The notes below the pieces were generated by a model. That model was not told where the DNA came from and ran no database searches. It was given only the letters and a program-made list of their open reading frames with translations. Position numbers and translations under genes: made by a program. Shown here piece by piece: positions 39,232 to 48,603 of a DNA stretch of 64,000 nucleotides. Origin of the DNA: Bacillota bacterium (GTDB lineage Bacteria; Bacillota; SHA-98; UBA4971); the NCBI GenBank assembly GCA_014360195.1, contig JACIXY010000001.1:1-64000 (forward strand), given 5' to 3'. Every line of letters starts with the position of its first letter. The stretch's first letter is position 1.

Positions 39232-41223
39232 ATGCAGGCGTCTACGGTACAGCCGAGAATCGGCGTTTACGTGTGCCACTGCGGCCTCAACATAGCCGGC
39301 GTGGTTGATGTGGTTGCTGTGAGGGAGAGCGCGTCCTCGCTCGATGGGGTGGTGATCGCCCGCGACAACAAGTACACGTGCAGCGAGGTCGGGCAAAAGA
39401 CCATAGCCGATGACATCAGGGAGTTTGGCCTGGACCGTGTGGTCATCGCGTCGTGCTCGCCCAGGCTTCATGAGAAGACGTTCCGCGCTCTCCTCGAGAA
39501 GTGCGGCATGAACCCGTTCCTCCTCGAGATGGCGAATATCCGCGAGCAGTGCTCATGGGTGCACTCGGGCGACAGCGAGGCCGCTACGGAGAAGGCGAAG
39601 GCGCTCGTGCGCTCGGCCGTGGCGAGGGCGAGGCTTCTTACGCCGCTTTTGCGCAGCGAGGGGCGGGTGGTGCCGAAGGTCATGGTGGTGGGCGGCGGGG
39701 TCGCGGGCATATCGGCCGCGCTCTACCTCGGGAACATGGGGATCAAGACCTACCTCGTGGAGCGGCAGCCGTCCATTGGCGGCCACATGGCCATGCTCGA
39801 CAAGACATTCCCGACCCTTGATTGCAGCCTCTGCATCCTCTCGCCCAAGATGGTGGAGGTCGCCGAGAACGAGAACATCGAGGTACTGAGCTACTCCGAG
39901 GTGGAGAAGGTTGAGGGGCAGGTCGGCGACTTCCGGGTGCAGGTGAGGCGTAAGGCACGCTATGTTGATGAAGACAAGTGCGTCGGATGCGGCGACTGCG
40001 CGGCGAAGTGCCCGGTCAGGGTGCCCGACGAGTTCAACCGCAGCATGGGCGAGCGAAAGGCCATCTACATCCCGTTCCCGCAGGCGATCCCACCGGCATA
40101 CGTCATCGACGCGGAGCATTGCAGGTATCTTACGCAGGGCAAGTGCAGAGTGTGCGAGAAAGTGTGCGAGCGCGGTGCGGTCGTGTTCGACCAGACCGAC
40201 CGCGTCGAGACCATCGAGGTCGGCGCCATCGTGGTGGCCACGGGGTTCCAGCCGTACGATGCCTCGAAGAAGCCGCAATACGGGTACGGGCGCTACCCCA
40301 ACGTCATAACCAGCCTCGACTTCGAGAGGATCATCTGCGCGGACGGGCCGACCCACGGCAAGCTGAAAAGGCCGGGCGACCAGGCGACACCGAAGCGTAT
40401 CGCGTTCATACAGTGCGTCGGGTCCCGCGACGAACACCGCCTCGACGGCGCCGGGGCGTACTGCTCGCGCGTGTGCTGCATGATCACGGCGAAGCAGGCG
40501 TTCATGATCAAGGAGAAGTATCCTGATTCCGAGGTCTATGTTTATTACACCGACATGCGGACCGCCGGAAAGGGATTCGAGGAATTCTACCAGCGCGGAA
40601 GGGGCGAGGGCATCGTCTTCGTCAGGGGCAAGCCGGGCGAGGTCCGCGAGGAGGAGGATGGGTCGCTCAGGATAACCTCCGAAGACCTTGACTCCGGGTG
40701 CATTCTGGACCTGTCCTTCGACATGGTGGTGCTCGCGGTGGGGCTCGCGCCGCCCGAGGGCCTGGTGGAGCTTGCCCAGCGCCTGAACCTTTCGCGGAGC
40801 GCGGACGGCTTCCTCCTGGAGGGCCACCCGAAGCTGCGTCCATTCGAGACGTCCATCGACGGCATCTTCCTCGCAGGTTGCGTCCAGTTCCCCAAGGACA
40901 TCCCCGACAGCGTGGCGCAGGCCGGGGGAGCAGCGGCGGCAGCCGCGGCGACATGCTCGCGGCAAAAGATCGAGATGGACCCGCTTGGCCCGGTCATCGA
41001 CGAGGATCTTTGCATCGGCTGCAGGCTCTGCGAGATGCTCTGCCCCTATGGGGCAATCAAGGTGGAGAAGACCGACAGGGGCTACAAGGCGAGGTCGATA
41101 GAGGTTGCGTGCAAGGGCTGCGGCGTGTGCGGCGCCTCGTGCTCTGCGCGGGCGATAACGATGAAGCACTACTCGAACGACCAGATCGTCGCGCAGACGA
41201 AGGCGCTGCTGGAGGTGAGCTAG
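39232..41223 (+). CDS. hdrA: Heterodisulfide reductase subunit A (canonical)
   Basis: A 663-residue HdrA. The N-terminal domain (RIGVYVCHCGLNIAGVVDV; SCSPRLHEKTF; NIREQCSWVH) is followed by the FAD fold VMVVGGGVAGISAA (near 145), the HdrA cysteine motif PTLDCSLCILSPKM, a [4Fe-4S] motif CVGCGDCAAKCP, FIQCVGSRD and YCSRVCCMIT. The C terminus has two [4Fe-4S] motifs (CIGCRLCEMLCP; CKGCGVCGASCS). HdrA carries the FAD that performs electron bifurcation in Hdr complexes. It lies directly before mvhD (stop and start one base apart), as in MvhD-HdrABC systems. Confidence 0.95.
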   Translation: MQASTVQPRIGVYVCHCGLNIAGVVDVVAVRESASSLDGVVIARDNKYTCSEVGQKTIADDIREFGLDRVVIASCSPRLHEKTFRALLEKCGMNPFLLEMANIREQCSWVHSGDSEAATEKAKALVRSAVARARLLTPLLRSEGRVVPKVMVVGGGVAGISAALYLGNMGIKTYLVERQPSIGGHMAMLDKTFPTLDCSLCILSPKMVEVAENENIEVLSYSEVEKVEGQVGDFRVQVRRKARYVDEDKCVGCGDCAAKCPVRVPDEFNRSMGERKAIYIPFPQAIPPAYVIDAEHCRYLTQGKCRVCEKVCERGAVVFDQTDRVETIEVGAIVVATGFQPYDASKKPQYGYGRYPNVITSLDFERIICADGPTHGKLKRPGDQATPKRIAFIQCVGSRDEHRLDGAGAYCSRVCCMITAKQAFMIKEKYPDSEVYVYYTDMRTAGKGFEEFYQRGRGEGIVFVRGKPGEVREEEDGSLRITSEDLDSGCILDLSFDMVVLAVGLAPPEGLVELAQRLNLSRSADGFLLEGHPKLRPFETSIDGIFLAGCVQFPKDIPDSVAQAGGAAAAAAATCSRQKIEMDPLGPVIDEDLCIGCRLCEMLCPYGAIKVEKTDRGYKARSIEVACKGCGVCGASCSARAITMKHYSNDQIVAQTKALLEVS

Positions 41224-41224
41224 A

Positions 41225-42058
41225 ATGGCGGATCTCGCGGTGGAAGGGCGCGCGGTCGGGGAGAGGCAAGAGGGGTTCGAGCCGCAGGTGGTCGGATTCC
41301 TGTGCAACTGGTGCTCGTACGCGGGAGCCGACCTCGCGGGCACGTCCAGGCTCGCTTACCCCACGAACCTCCGCGTCATTCGCGTGATGTGTTCGGGTCG
41401 CGTAGACCCGGAGATCATGACGGAGCCGTTCCTTCACGGCGCTGACGCCGTTATGGTGCTCGGGTGCCACCCCGGGGACTGCCATTACCTGAGCGGTAAC
41501 TACCAGGCGGAACAGCGGGTGCGCACGGTCTGGATGGTCCTCGACCACCTCGGGATAGACCGGGGGCGGCTGTATCTCGACTGGGTTTCCGCGGCTGAGG
41601 GTGCGAGGTTCGCCGACATGGTGTCGGAGTTCGTCGAGCGGGTGAAGGCTCTTGGCCCTGCGGGCGGAGGGCCCGCGTCGAAAGAGGGCCTCTCGCGCGA
41701 TGAGTTCACGTTCCGGGCCGAGGTCTCAAGGCGCGTGGTGGCGGGCGAGAGATTCAGGTGGCTCGTGGGGCGGAACAAGGCTCTTAGTGAGGAGGGCAAC
41801 GTCTACGGTGAGAAGGTTTCGCCGGAGAAGGCAGGCGCCCTCATGCAGAGCGTTATCGCCGACGAGTGCGTGCGCGCAGCCATAGAGGTGCTGGCCGGGG
41901 AGGCGCCGGTATCCGTGAGGGACATTGCGTCGCGCCTCGGCATTTCGGCGCAGATCGTCCTGGAGCAGGCCGCGTATCTCAAACGGCGCGGGATCATAGA
42001 GCTTTACGATGTCCTGGGCCGCTCGCCGAGGTATGTGCTGGCCGGCGCGCGGGCGTAG
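41225..42058 (+). CDS. MvhD-like electron-transfer subunit fused to a winged-helix domain
   Basis: A 277-residue protein. Residues 20-145 are an MvhD domain: FLCNWCSYAGADLAGTSR, IRVMCSGRVDP and LGCHPGDCHYLSGN, with the conserved cysteines that bind a [2Fe-2S] cluster and receive electrons for HdrA. The C-terminal ~120 residues include a helix-turn-helix-like segment, VSVRDIASRLGISAQIVL, followed by LKRRGIIELYDV, typical of a winged helix. MvhD proteins often end after the Fe-S domain, so the extension is worth note; it may bind DNA or a partner. GGAGGTGAG precedes the ATG. Confidence 0.85.
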   Translation: MADLAVEGRAVGERQEGFEPQVVGFLCNWCSYAGADLAGTSRLAYPTNLRVIRVMCSGRVDPEIMTEPFLHGADAVMVLGCHPGDCHYLSGNYQAEQRVRTVWMVLDHLGIDRGRLYLDWVSAAEGARFADMVSEFVERVKALGPAGGGPASKEGLSRDEFTFRAEVSRRVVAGERFRWLVGRNKALSEEGNVYGEKVSPEKAGALMQSVIADECVRAAIEVLAGEAPVSVRDIASRLGISAQIVLEQAAYLKRRGIIELYDVLGRSPRYVLAGARA

Positions 42059-42162
42059 GGTTCCACCCTGAGGTGAGGCTTCGGTGGCGGCCGATTTCGA
42101 CGTAATTTGACGCAACTTGAGCTATTCCCCACGCACGTGTGGGTTAACCGGGGGCGCGGGAT

Positions 42163-45100
42163 ATGGCTTGTGAGACGAAATGTCCTGGCGGAAAAACGGT
42201 CGGAGCGGTGCTCGTGGTTGGCGGGGGAATCGGGGGCATGCAGGCGGCTCTTGACCTTGCAGGCTCCGGCTTTTTCGTGTACATGGTGGAAGCGCGCCCG
42301 GCTATCGGCGGCACAATGGCGCAACTAGACAAGACATTTCCCACGAACGACTGTTCCATGTGTATAATGTCTCCCAAGCTGGTAGAGTGTGGGCGCCACC
42401 TCAACATCGAGGTGATAACCAACTCTACCGTGGAGAAGGTAGAGGGTGAGGCGGGCGACTTCACCGTCACCGTGGTGAACAGGCCACGCTACGTGGACCC
42501 TGAGAAGTGCACCGGATGCGGTGTCTGCGCACAGCACTGCCCGGTGGGGGCGGCGCGCGACACGTTCAATGCCGGCCTCGGCAAGCGGCCGTCCATCTAC
42601 ATAGATTACCCCCAGGCGGTGCCCCTCGCTTATGTGATAGACCGCGACACTTGCGTGGGGTGCGGCCTGTGCGAGAACATGTGCCTTGCCGGCGCCATCC
42701 GCTACGACGATGTGCCCCGCGAGCGAAAGATCTCCGTGGGCGCTATCGTGCTCGCCCCGGGGTTTCGGGCGTTCGACCCGTCGCTTCGCCAGGAGTATGG
42801 CTACGGCAGGTATCCGAACGTCGTCACCAGCATGGAGTTCGAGAGGATCCTGAGCGCCTCCGGCCCCTATGAGGGGCGCGTGCTGCGCCCGTCCGACGGC
42901 GACATCCCCGAGAAGATAGCCTTCATACAGTGCGTCGGCTCGCGTGACCGGGCGCACGGCGGGCGCTACTGCTCGTCGGTGTGCTGCATGTACGCGACGA
43001 AAGAGGCCGTCATCGCCAAAGAGCACGCGCCGGGCGTCCAGGCGACCATCTTCTACATGGATATGCGGTCCTACGGCAAGGGCTTCGACGCTTACGTCGA
43101 GAGGGCGAAGAAGGAATACGGCGTAAGGTACGTGCGCACGCGGGTGGCGGAGGTCTCCGAGGTGCCCGCGACCCACAACCTCATCGTGTCCTTCGAGTCC
43201 GAGGACGGAAGGGTTGTGAAGGAGGAGTTCGACCTCGTGGTGCTTTCCGTGGGGCTCGAGGCTCCGGAGGGCGCGGGGCGGCTGGCTGAGGTCTTCGGGA
43301 TACAGCTTGACGAGAACGGCTTCGCGAGGACGGACGCGCTCGACCCGCTCGCCACGACGAGGCCCGGGGTTTACGTGTGCGGCGCCATGCAAGGCCCGAA
43401 GGACATCCCCGAGACCGTGACGCAGGCGAGCGGCGCGGCGGGGGCGGCAGGAGCGCTCCTCGGGAGCGCTCGCGGGACGCTCGTCCGCGAGAAAGTATAC
43501 CCGCCGGAGAAGGACCTCCGGGGCGTCGGGCCACGGATAGGCGTGTTCATATGTCACTGCGGCATCAACATCGGTGGGGTCGTGGACGTTCCGGCCGTGG
43601 TGGAGTATGCAAAGACCCTTCCGAACGTGGTGTACGCCGAGCGCAACCTCTACACCTGCTCGCAGGACACCCAGAAACGCATTCAGGAGAAAATCGAGGA
43701 GCACGGGCTCACGCGGGTCGTGGTGGCGTCGTGCACGCCGCGCACGCACGAGCCGCTCTTCCAGGAGACCATCCGCGAGGCCGGGCTGAACCACTACCTC
43801 TTCGCGATGGCGAACATCCGCGACCAGTGTTCGTGGGTCCACATGCACGAGCCCGAGAAGGCCACGGAGAAGGCGAAGGATCTCGTGCGCGCGGCCGTGG
43901 CGAAGGCGGCGCTCCTGGAGCCGCTGGAGCGGCTGCCCATAGAGGTGAAGCGGTCGGGCCTGGTCATCGGCGGAGGGCTTGCCGGGATGATCGCGGCGCT
44001 GGACCTTGCGGACCAGGGATTCCAGGCGTACCTCGTGGAGGCCGGGTCGGAGCTTGGCGGCCACCTGCGCAGGATCCACTACACCCTGGGCGGCGACGAC
44101 GTCCAAGCGTACCTGCGAGAGCTTACGGCGAGGGTCGTGTCGAACCCTCTGATAGAGGTCCACACGTCATCGGAAGTAATGGAGATCGCAGGTTACCTCG
44201 GGAACTTCCGGTCGCGCATCGTCGACCGGAGCCAGGGCAACGGCGAGGCGGGGGCCATCCGCGAGATACAGCTAGAGCACGGCGTCGTCATCGTGGCGAC
44301 GGGGGCGGCAGAGTTCCGGCCTTCGGGATTCCTGTACGGCGAGCACCCGGCCGTCGTGACCCAGTCCGAGCTCGAGGAACGCCTGGCATCCGGGGCCTGG
44401 CCGCTCTCGAGGGCCAAGGCGCAGGCCGGGCCATGCGATGAAGGGCGGCGGCTCACGCTGGGCGATGAGAGCGGTGGGAGACGGTCCGTGGTGATGATCC
44501 AGTGCGTTGGGTCGCGCGACGACGAGCGGAGCTACTGCAGCCGCGTGTGCTGCAGCGAGGCCGTGAAGAACGCCATCCGGCTGAAGGACGTGGACCCCGA
44601 CGCCGATGTGTACATCCTCTATAGAGACATCCGCACCTACGGTGGAAGGGAGACCTACTTCGAGGAGGCGAGACGCCGGGGCGTCGTGTTCGTGAGGTAC
44701 CCGGAGGGACAGATGCCGGTGGTGTCGCGATGGGGCGACGCGGCGACGGGCGACGGCGCCAGCGCGCGCACTGGCGACAGCTGCGGCGGCGGCGACAGCG
44801 ACGGGCGGCTCGTGGTCGAGGTAACGGACACGCTCCTCGACGAGAGGCTCGCCATCCCTGCGGACGTCGTGGTCTTGAGTGCGGGGATAGTCCCGAATGA
44901 GGGCAACAGGCGAATCGCCCAGGTGCTCAAGGTGCCTCTGGATGAATCCGGGTTCTTCCTGGAGGCCCACATGAAGCTGCGCCCCGTTGACTTCGCCACC
45001 GAGGGCGTATTCCTCGCGGGGCTCGCCCATGCTCCGAAGACCATCGACGAGACCATCGCCCAGGCTCACGCGGCGGCGGCGAGGGCGTGTGCCGTGCTCG

Positions 45101-45351
45101 CGAGCGGCGCCATCGCCACCGAGGGGATAAAGTCCGAGGTGATGAAGTCGAGGTGCGCCGGGTGCGGCCTGTGCGTCGAGGCGTGCCAGTACAAGGCGAT
45201 CGAGATCGACCCGAAGGACAACGTGGCAAAGGTGAATTCGGCGCTGTGCAAGGGATGCGGCCTGTGCGCCGCGACGTGCCGGTGCGGCGCCATCACGCTC
45301 AAGGGGTTCACGGAGGAGGAGATCCTGGCGGAGGTGAGCGCGCTGTGCTGA
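42163..45351 (+). CDS. Tandem HdrA-HdrA fusion protein
   Basis: A 1062-residue protein made of two HdrA units. Unit 1 (about 1-480) has VLVVGGGIGGMQAA, PTNDCSMCIMSPKL, CTGCGVCAQHCP, CVGCGLCENMCL, FIQCVGSRD, YCSSVCCMYA. Unit 2 (about 500-1062) restarts with an HdrA N-terminal domain (RIGVFICHCGINIGGVVDV; NIRDQCSWVH), a second FAD fold (GLVIGGGLAGMIAA), QCVGSRDD, YCSRVCCSEA and two C-terminal [4Fe-4S] motifs (CAGCGLCVEACQ; CKGCGLCAATCR). Unit 2 lacks the DCSxC motif, so its flavin site may differ. It could carry two FADs in one chain, a bifurcation-confurcation pair. An MvhD gene overlaps its stop. Confidence 0.9.
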   Translation: MACETKCPGGKTVGAVLVVGGGIGGMQAALDLAGSGFFVYMVEARPAIGGTMAQLDKTFPTNDCSMCIMSPKLVECGRHLNIEVITNSTVEKVEGEAGDFTVTVVNRPRYVDPEKCTGCGVCAQHCPVGAARDTFNAGLGKRPSIYIDYPQAVPLAYVIDRDTCVGCGLCENMCLAGAIRYDDVPRERKISVGAIVLAPGFRAFDPSLRQEYGYGRYPNVVTSMEFERILSASGPYEGRVLRPSDGDIPEKIAFIQCVGSRDRAHGGRYCSSVCCMYATKEAVIAKEHAPGVQATIFYMDMRSYGKGFDAYVERAKKEYGVRYVRTRVAEVSEVPATHNLIVSFESEDGRVVKEEFDLVVLSVGLEAPEGAGRLAEVFGIQLDENGFARTDALDPLATTRPGVYVCGAMQGPKDIPETVTQASGAAGAAGALLGSARGTLVREKVYPPEKDLRGVGPRIGVFICHCGINIGGVVDVPAVVEYAKTLPNVVYAERNLYTCSQDTQKRIQEKIEEHGLTRVVVASCTPRTHEPLFQETIREAGLNHYLFAMANIRDQCSWVHMHEPEKATEKAKDLVRAAVAKAALLEPLERLPIEVKRSGLVIGGGLAGMIAALDLADQGFQAYLVEAGSELGGHLRRIHYTLGGDDVQAYLRELTARVVSNPLIEVHTSSEVMEIAGYLGNFRSRIVDRSQGNGEAGAIREIQLEHGVVIVATGAAEFRPSGFLYGEHPAVVTQSELEERLASGAWPLSRAKAQAGPCDEGRRLTLGDESGGRRSVVMIQCVGSRDDERSYCSRVCCSEAVKNAIRLKDVDPDADVYILYRDIRTYGGRETYFEEARRRGVVFVRYPEGQMPVVSRWGDAATGDGASARTGDSCGGGDSDGRLVVEVTDTLLDERLAIPADVVVLSAGIVPNEGNRRIAQVLKVPLDESGFFLEAHMKLRPVDFATEGVFLAGLAHAPKTIDETIAQAHAAAARACAVLASGAIATEGIKSEVMKSRCAGCGLCVEACQYKAIEIDPKDNVAKVNSALCKGCGLCAATCRCGAITLKGFTEEEILAEVSALC

Positions 45352-45983
45352 ACGTTGAGCACTCCGGGCGGCAACACACCCACCACGCAACGAAGGATCC
45401 GCGGCTGTCGAAGACCTGCAGATGCGTGGCGGAGCCGCACGGGACCCCTGCAGCCAAAGCTGGCGCGGCGGGCACGAGCGGGACCGAGGAACAAGTTCAG
45501 GCTCCCAGCACACCCTCCAGGTGCAAGACCGAGTTTCAGAGCGAGGGAGGCGGGGCGGGTCAGGCCTGGGAACCGAAGATCGTGGCTTTCCTCTGCAACT
45601 GGTGCTCTTATGCCGGGGCCGACCTCGCCGGGACGAGCCGTATCCAGTACCCGCCGAACGTGCGGATCATCCGCGTGCCCTGCTCTGGGCGGGTGGACCC
45701 GCTCCTCATCCTGAAGTGCCTGCAGCGGGGGGCAGACGGGGTGCTCGTCTCCGGATGCCACCCCGGCGACTGCCACTACATAGCCGGGAACTACCTTGCC
45801 AGGCGGAAGTTCGCGCTGCTTGCCGATCTTCTGGACTTCTTCGGGATCGAAAAAGGCCGGGTTCATTTCTCGTGGGTTTCCGCGGCGGAGGGCGAGAAGT
45901 TTGCTGACGTGGTGAAGCGCGTGACCGAGAGCGTGAAGGCGCTCGGCAAACCCACGAGGCTCGTGAAGGAGAGGCAGAAGTAG
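45345..45983 (+). CDS. MvhD/FlxD-like [2Fe-2S] electron-transfer protein
   Basis: About 212 residues. The first ~70 are not conserved and low in hydrophobics; from KIVAFLCNWCSYAGADLAGT on, the protein is MvhD-like, with IRVPCSGRVDP, SGCHPGDCHYIAGN and SWVSAAEGEKFADVV. It should pass electrons from the following Flx-type subunits to HdrA. GTG 45345 overlaps the stop of the tandem HdrA gene and has GGAGGTG eight bases upstream; an internal start nearer the conserved part cannot be excluded. The next gene starts directly at the stop codon (TAGATGG). Confidence 0.85.
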   Translation: MLNVEHSGRQHTHHATKDPRLSKTCRCVAEPHGTPAAKAGAAGTSGTEEQVQAPSTPSRCKTEFQSEGGGAGQAWEPKIVAFLCNWCSYAGADLAGTSRIQYPPNVRIIRVPCSGRVDPLLILKCLQRGADGVLVSGCHPGDCHYIAGNYLARRKFALLADLLDFFGIEKGRVHFSWVSAAEGEKFADVVKRVTESVKALGKPTRLVKERQK

Positions 45984-46967
45984 ATGGTGACGCAGGACTT
46001 GATAGCGGAGATAACGGAGCGGCTCCGGGACATCGCCAGGGATCTTCTTGCGAGGGGCGAGGTCGACGTCTTCATCGGGTATGAGGAAGGCTCTCTTCCG
46101 CTCCGGACGACGCCGGCGTTCATAACGCGTGCGGACGACGCGTCGCGCCTCGTATGGAGCCATGCGTGCGAGAACAACCTCGCGACCTACCTGCCGAAGT
46201 TCAAGGGCAGAGTGGGCGTGGTGGTGAAAGGGTGCGATGTGCGCACGCTCGTGAATCTCGTCATCGAGAAGCAGATAGCCCGCGACCAGGTGAAGATCGT
46301 GGGCGTGCCCTGCCAGGGAGTGATCGACCGCCGTAGGCTGGCGGCGGTCGTGGGCGAGGGGCTGGTCGTTCGGAGCGCCGGGGGGGCGGCCGGGGATGTC
46401 GTCGTGGTGCGGGGCGACGGCTTTGAGAAGGTCGTCCCGGTGGAGGACGTCCTGTCGCCGTCCTGCGCGACGTGTGTCCATCCTACCCCTGTTATCTGCG
46501 ACTTCCTGGCGGGCGATGAGGGGTGGGCGCGGCAGGCTGGCTCTCGGGAGGCCGCGTTTGCCGAGGTGGACGAGTTCGCGGGCCGGAGCGCCGAGGAGCG
46601 GTTCGCCCACTTCGCGCGGGAGATCGAGCGCTGCATCGAGTGCTACGCGTGCAGGCAGGCCTGCCCACTCTGCTACTGTCCCGAGTGCTTCGTGGACCGC
46701 GAGAGCCCGAGGTGGGTCGGCAGGTGGCGCGACCTTTCGGACAAAATGGTGTTCCACCTGGGCCGCGTGCTGCACACCGCGGGGCGGTGCGTGGACTGCG
46801 GCGCGTGCAGGAGGGCGTGCCCGGCGGGGATCGATCTGCGGCTTCTCGCAAAGCGCATGGAGAAGGACGCGCTGGAGTTCTTCGGCCACGAACCAGGGAT
46901 GGACCTCGCAGCAGTGCCGGTGCTTGCCACATACAGGCGTGAGGACCCTGACGACTTCATCCTCTAG
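45984..46967 (+). CDS. FrhB/FdhB-like iron-sulfur protein (Flx-type subunit)
   Basis: A 327-residue protein. The N-terminal ~190 residues resemble the coenzyme F420 hydrogenase/dehydrogenase beta family (VVVKGCDVRTLVNLVIE, KIVGVPCQGVID, SCATCVHPTP). The C-terminal part has two [4Fe-4S] motifs: CIECYACRQACP (near 213-224) and CVDCGACRRACP (near 271-282), with CYCPECF between. Its place after MvhD and before an AsrA-like and a flavoprotein gene matches the FlxB/FlxC position of FlxABCD-HdrABC loci. Its presumed role is relaying electrons from the NAD(P)H flavoprotein to MvhD. Confidence 0.8.
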   Translation: MVTQDLIAEITERLRDIARDLLARGEVDVFIGYEEGSLPLRTTPAFITRADDASRLVWSHACENNLATYLPKFKGRVGVVVKGCDVRTLVNLVIEKQIARDQVKIVGVPCQGVIDRRRLAAVVGEGLVVRSAGGAAGDVVVVRGDGFEKVVPVEDVLSPSCATCVHPTPVICDFLAGDEGWARQAGSREAAFAEVDEFAGRSAEERFAHFAREIERCIECYACRQACPLCYCPECFVDRESPRWVGRWRDLSDKMVFHLGRVLHTAGRCVDCGACRRACPAGIDLRLLAKRMEKDALEFFGHEPGMDLAAVPVLATYRREDPDDFIL

Positions 46968-47141
46968 AGGTGCGATGTCGCGACGGGGTGACCGCGCAGC
47001 AGCGAGGCTGAGGCTGGGGCTGCCGCCTGCGGGCAAGGCAGCTGTGCAACGCGGCGGGTGGCATACGAACCGGGGGATTCGAATGTTCTGGTCGCCGGTG
47101 CTTGCACGGCGGGGCGCTCCCGATTTGGCTAGCCTGATGCG

Positions 47142-47237
47142 CTAAAGCTAACGAGGCGTGCCGGAGGCGCCGTCTCCGGAGTGCAACACGGCGACCCCTG
47201 GAAAAGTGACAGTAATCTCTGAACCTACACTTTCAAG
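47142..47237 (+). repeat. Remnant of palindromic element (copy 10)
   Basis: A decayed copy. CTAAAGCTAACGAGG is a mutated terminus, GTGCAACACGGCGACCCCTGG the inner arm, and ACCTACACTTTCAAG the decayed far end. It occupies the gap between two Flx-like genes. The rest of 46968-47422 shows no gene. Confidence 0.45.
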
Positions 47238-47422
47238 AGAAAGTCAAGTCTGTCTGGCCACGCTCGGGCGACGCAGAAGTAAAGGTTGTGAGGATTTGCG
47301 GGTTGGAGTTTCAGGTAAGTAAATACGGACTCCTACAAAACGCAAACTGCACCCCGAGCTCAATTCGGCACTCTCGAGGTGAACAAGGCGTGGGAGAGCG
47401 CGGACCCGGGAAAGCCCTTGCG

Positions 47423-48451
47423 ATGAACAAACGAGACCTCGGCGCGTTCGTCAGGCATCTGGCGGCCTCATACACAGTCCTTGCTCCCATCGATGAGGGA
47501 GGCGTGACGCGGTTCGCCGTGGCTGGCGGGGATGATATCCGGGGGTCCGGGGACCCGGAGAGTGTCCCGGCCCTTTCGAAGAGGCCGCTGAAGGAGATAT
47601 TCTTCCCGCAGGAAGAGGTGCTCTTTGCCTTCGATGCGGGCGGGAAGGTGGAGGCGGCGGCCGGCGCCGCCGCGCCGGCGGACGAGGTCACGCGGGTCGC
47701 CTTCGGGGTGCGGCCGTGCGATGCGCGGAGCCTGACCCTTCTGGATCTCGTGTTCGATGCCGCCGACTACAAGGACCCGTACTACGTCAGCCGGCGGCAG
47801 AGCACCGCGGTGGTCACGTTCGCATGCCCCGAGCCGGGCGTCGCATGCTTCTGCACGTCTGTGGGCGGTGGCCCGTACGACGAGACAGGGTCGGACCTCA
47901 TGTTCGCCGAGGCGGGCGACGCTTATCTCGTGAGGCCCCTGTCCGCGAAAGGAGAGAAGCTCCTTTGCGGTTTCGACGCCGTCCGGGAGGCCGGAGATGC
48001 GGACCTTGAGGCCGCGCGAGAGGCCGAAGCGAGGGTCGTGGGGCGCGTGTCCGCCGACGTTCCGGTGGACGCGGCGGTGTCGAAGCTGGCGGGTGCGTTC
48101 GGCAACGCCGCGTGGGATGACGTCCACCGGAAATGCCTGGGCTGCGCGGTCTGCACGTATCTCTGTCCCACATGCCATTGCTTTGACATCGGCGACGAGG
48201 CGACGAGGGCGGGCGGGGAGCGCGTGCGCAACTGGGATTCGTGCATGTTTCCCCTCTTCACGCTCCATGCTTCGGGCCACAACCCGCGCCCGTCCCGCAA
48301 GGAGAGGTTCAGGCAAAGGATCATGCACAAGTTCAATTACTTCGTCGAGAATAACGGGCGCGTGGCGTGCGTGGGATGTGGTCGCTGCGTCGAGAACTGC
48401 CCGGTGAACCTCGATGTGCGCAAGGTCCTTGAGGCCTTTGCTGCGCTGTGA
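47423..48451 (+). CDS. 4Fe-4S dicluster protein of the AsrA / hydrogenase-beta family (Flx-type subunit)
   Basis: A 342-residue protein. The N-terminal region has FFPQEEVLFAFD and FGVRPCDARSL, typical of the AsrA/HydB family; EPGVACFCTSVGGGPYD follows near 150. Two C-terminal [4Fe-4S] motifs are CLGCAVCTYLCPTCHC (near 235) and CVGCGRCVENCPVNLD (near 312). AsrA/HydB proteins accept electrons from a flavin subunit and pass them on. It is followed by a flavoprotein gene, as in sulfhydrogenase, anaerobic sulfite reductase and Flx loci. ATG 47423 is chosen because conservation begins there; the upstream ribosome site is weak, suggesting a start later or coupling. Confidence 0.85.
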   Translation: MNKRDLGAFVRHLAASYTVLAPIDEGGVTRFAVAGGDDIRGSGDPESVPALSKRPLKEIFFPQEEVLFAFDAGGKVEAAAGAAAPADEVTRVAFGVRPCDARSLTLLDLVFDAADYKDPYYVSRRQSTAVVTFACPEPGVACFCTSVGGGPYDETGSDLMFAEAGDAYLVRPLSAKGEKLLCGFDAVREAGDADLEAAREAEARVVGRVSADVPVDAAVSKLAGAFGNAAWDDVHRKCLGCAVCTYLCPTCHCFDIGDEATRAGGERVRNWDSCMFPLFTLHASGHNPRPSRKERFRQRIMHKFNYFVENNGRVACVGCGRCVENCPVNLDVRKVLEAFAAL

Positions 48452-48603
48452 GGTCACGTCATGCGCGTGCCGCTGTCCGCCCCCTTGATACGGGCTAGGG
48501 CGGTTCTGGCGGTCTGTCAGGTCGACGATGGAAAGGAACAACGCGTCGGGCCAGATCGTAGCACGTCTGGTCGCAGCACGCGAGGATCTGGGAGGATGAA
48601 CCC

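Noticed and set aside
39095-39295. Small protein with Ala-Asp-Ser repeats before hdrA
   Set aside because: The frame covers the 9-bp repeats but has no ribosome site and overlaps the hdrA start.
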